Below, in pieces: positions 62,729 through 64,000 of a stretch of 64,000 nt of DNA; position 1 is the stretch's first letter; each line of letters starts with the position of its first letter. The stretch is from Clostridium sp. Marseille-P2415 (lineage in GTDB: Bacteria; Bacillota; Clostridia; Lachnospirales; Lachnospiraceae). The translations under genes were made by a program, and so were the position numbers. The stretch is taken from assembly GCF_900155545.1 (NCBI RefSeq), contig NZ_LT732526.1:1031050-1095049 (forward strand), written 5' to 3'. The notes beneath the pieces are model-generated. The model was not told the origin of the DNA. It saw nothing but the letters and a program-made list of their open reading frames with translations, and searched no databases.

Positions 62729-64000
62729 ATGACTTACTTTATATATTCACTAACAGGAAGCCTATGCAGTTACTTTTCTTGTGTCAATCTGCTGCCATAT
62801 AAGTTTTCCGCAGTAAAAAGATGCCTCCTGTTTTTTTATATTTTTATTACAGTTTACTTTTTTAATAAAACTTTTGGGCAGACAAGTACTTTTTTGACCT
62901 ATGGAGGAATTCTGCTCTTTACTTTTTATTTCTCAAAATATGATTTTTTCAGCCTATCCTGCAATCTTTTTGGATATTTGTATGCGGTTACTCTTAATTA
63001 TGTAATCATGTGGCTAACTGGTTCTTTATTAAAAATGAATATGGTAGAACTATTATCCCACAGTGAACTGACAATAGCTTTTTCCTGTATTTATTGTTTG
63101 TTTTGCGGGTCTACAACCAAGTTATTAGGTTGGTTTCTGCACATGAAATTAAATCTTTCCCAATATCTGGCCAACCGCCACCTTGTGAAAACTATTTTTA
63201 TTGACCTGTTTCTCCTGGTGTTCTTTTATATTTTTAATTTTTCCTATGGGGAACGTCTCGGCTACAATTACGGTGTCATTGCATTAAACGGAATTATATT
63301 CCTATTACTATTTGCAATTACAGTTTTCCTCATGTACTCTATCTATAAGATCACTGTGGCAGAACAGGCTTATAAACACCGCATGGCTCAATTTGAAAAC
63401 CTTCGGCTCTATACGGACAGACTGGAAGAATCCTATGGAGTTATGCGTAAATTCAAACACGACTACATAAATATCCTTAGCACATTATCCGGATATATAA
63501 ACGAAAAAGACATGGAAGGTTTAAAGGAATATTACGGTGACAGAATCCTTCCTATCAGCCATGCATTTACGGAATCAGATACCAAACTGGGAGCGCTTTC
63601 CAATATTAAGAATACAGCTTTGAAAAGCCTGCTCTCCTCCAAATTTATATATACGATGGAAATAGGAATTCAAGCGGAAATAGAGCTGACCGAGCCAATC
63701 GACAAATTGTTCATAGATTCTCTGGACCTCTCGCGAATTATCGGTATATTTTTAGACAATGCCATAGAAGCTGCTATGGAAACAGCAGAAAGAGAATTAC
63801 GTTTCTGTATGTTTTATAAAGAGAATGATCTTTATCTTATCATTCGGAATACCGCCCTTCCTCCAGCTCATGCCATAACTGATCTTAATAATCAAGGCGT
63901 TTCAACGAAAGGCGAAAACCGGGGTGTCGGACTGTTCAATGTAGTTATGATCTTAAAAAATTATGAAAATGCCATTTGGAATACAACATACGAAGAACCT
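62729..64000 (+). CDS. agrC: AgrC-type sensor histidine kinase (C-terminus beyond window)
   Basis: The frame is open for 424 codons to the window edge. Six hydrophobic segments fill residues about 1-208 and form the peptide-sensing domain. The kinase follows: H-box KFKHDYINIL with His244, N-box FLDNAIEAA at about 341-349 and G-box KGENRGVGLFN at about 394-404, the HPK10/GHKL pattern without a canonical D-box, as in AgrC. Only a few residues should be missing. AGAGGTG precedes the ATG. It should sense the processed AgrD peptide; the response regulator is probably just beyond the edge. Confidence 0.93.
   Translation, partial: MTYFIYSLTGSLCSYFSCVNLLPYKFSAVKRCLLFFYIFITVYFFNKTFGQTSTFLTYGGILLFTFYFSKYDFFSLSCNLFGYLYAVTLNYVIMWLTGSLLKMNMVELLSHSELTIAFSCIYCLFCGSTTKLLGWFLHMKLNLSQYLANRHLVKTIFIDLFLLVFFYIFNFSYGERLGYNYGVIALNGIIFLLLFAITVFLMYSIYKITVAEQAYKHRMAQFENLRLYTDRLEESYGVMRKFKHDYINILSTLSGYINEKDMEGLKEYYGDRILPISHAFTESDTKLGALSNIKNTALKSLLSSKFIYTMEIGIQAEIELTEPIDKLFIDSLDLSRIIGIFLDNAIEAAMETAERELRFCMFYKENDLYLIIRNTALPPAHAITDLNNQGVSTKGENRGVGLFNVVMILKNYENAIWNTTYEEP

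Noticed and set aside
1-64000. tRNA, rRNA or CRISPR arrays
   Set aside because: No cloverleaf, rRNA core sequence or spaced direct repeats were recognised; a tRNA scan would be needed to exclude a missed tRNA.

Overview
The window looks like chromosomal DNA of a spore-forming, butyrate-type anaerobe of the Lachnospiraceae (Clostridium cluster XIVa, Lacrimispora/Hungatella-like). The reasons are an alpha/beta SASP, YlbJ- and GerW-type sporulation genes, a thl-crt-hbd-bcd-etfBA butyryl-CoA operon, strong AGGAGG ribosome binding sites, consensus sigma-A promoters and short HisG with HisZ. The species call is an inference. Nearly all genes lie on the minus strand.

Layout. 1-1272: 5' part of a group II intron with its reverse transcriptase, abutting the stop codon of a sugar ABC permease. 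1271-5657: carbohydrate ABC transporter (two permeases, binding lipoprotein) divergent from an AraC regulator. 5658-8372: a visibly AT-rich accessory patch with a 59-aa unknown protein, a structured repeat, a two-gene operon (C39/papain-like cysteine peptidase plus a protein with a winged-helix-like C-terminus) and the tail of a decayed AraC gene. 8362-16800: crotonyl/butyryl-CoA pathway with a LysR gene and a 4-hydroxybutyrate-CoA-transferase-like gene. 17179-21326: a heterodimeric ABC exporter and its MarR regulator, with a palindromic operator candidate just downstream of the promoter. 21502-25428: two M20-type peptidases and an unknown membrane protein. 25550-31588: histidine operon hisZ-G-D-B-A-(F-like)IE. 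31585-43814: RNA modification, DNA repair, envelope and cofactor genes (recU, rluA-type, SDR, YgiQ, HAD, rsuA-type, rsmF-type, M23, ylbJ-like, coaD, rsmD, SASP, udk). 43877-46457: a zinc-ribbon/LRR membrane protein, a second copy of the structured repeat and a truncated DUF975 gene. 46488-51282: recG, fakA-type, asp23, rpmB and gerW (ytfJ) with a 45-aa membrane protein. 51765-59307: ytfI-type, two unknowns, cinA, pgsA, rimO, rpoZ, gmk, yicC. 59451-61190: rqcH. 61828-64000: an agr quorum-sensing locus, agrB-agrD divergent from an agrC-type kinase that runs off the right edge.

Most notable: (1) a two-hairpin dispersed repeat at 6101-6190 and 45861-45955 whose stems covary; (2) an agrBD pair whose AgrD-like peptide has no cysteine; (3) the peptidase/winged-helix operon of unknown purpose; (4) an AraC remnant whose sequence now forms the terminator of the butyrate operon; (5) a HisF-like domain without its N-terminal catalytic motif fused to HisIE, with hisF, hisH and hisC absent from the cluster. 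No tRNA, rRNA or CRISPR array was recognised. Three gene ends are easily missed: the reverse transcriptase and AgrC are open at the window edges, and AgrD and the 45-aa protein are very short.
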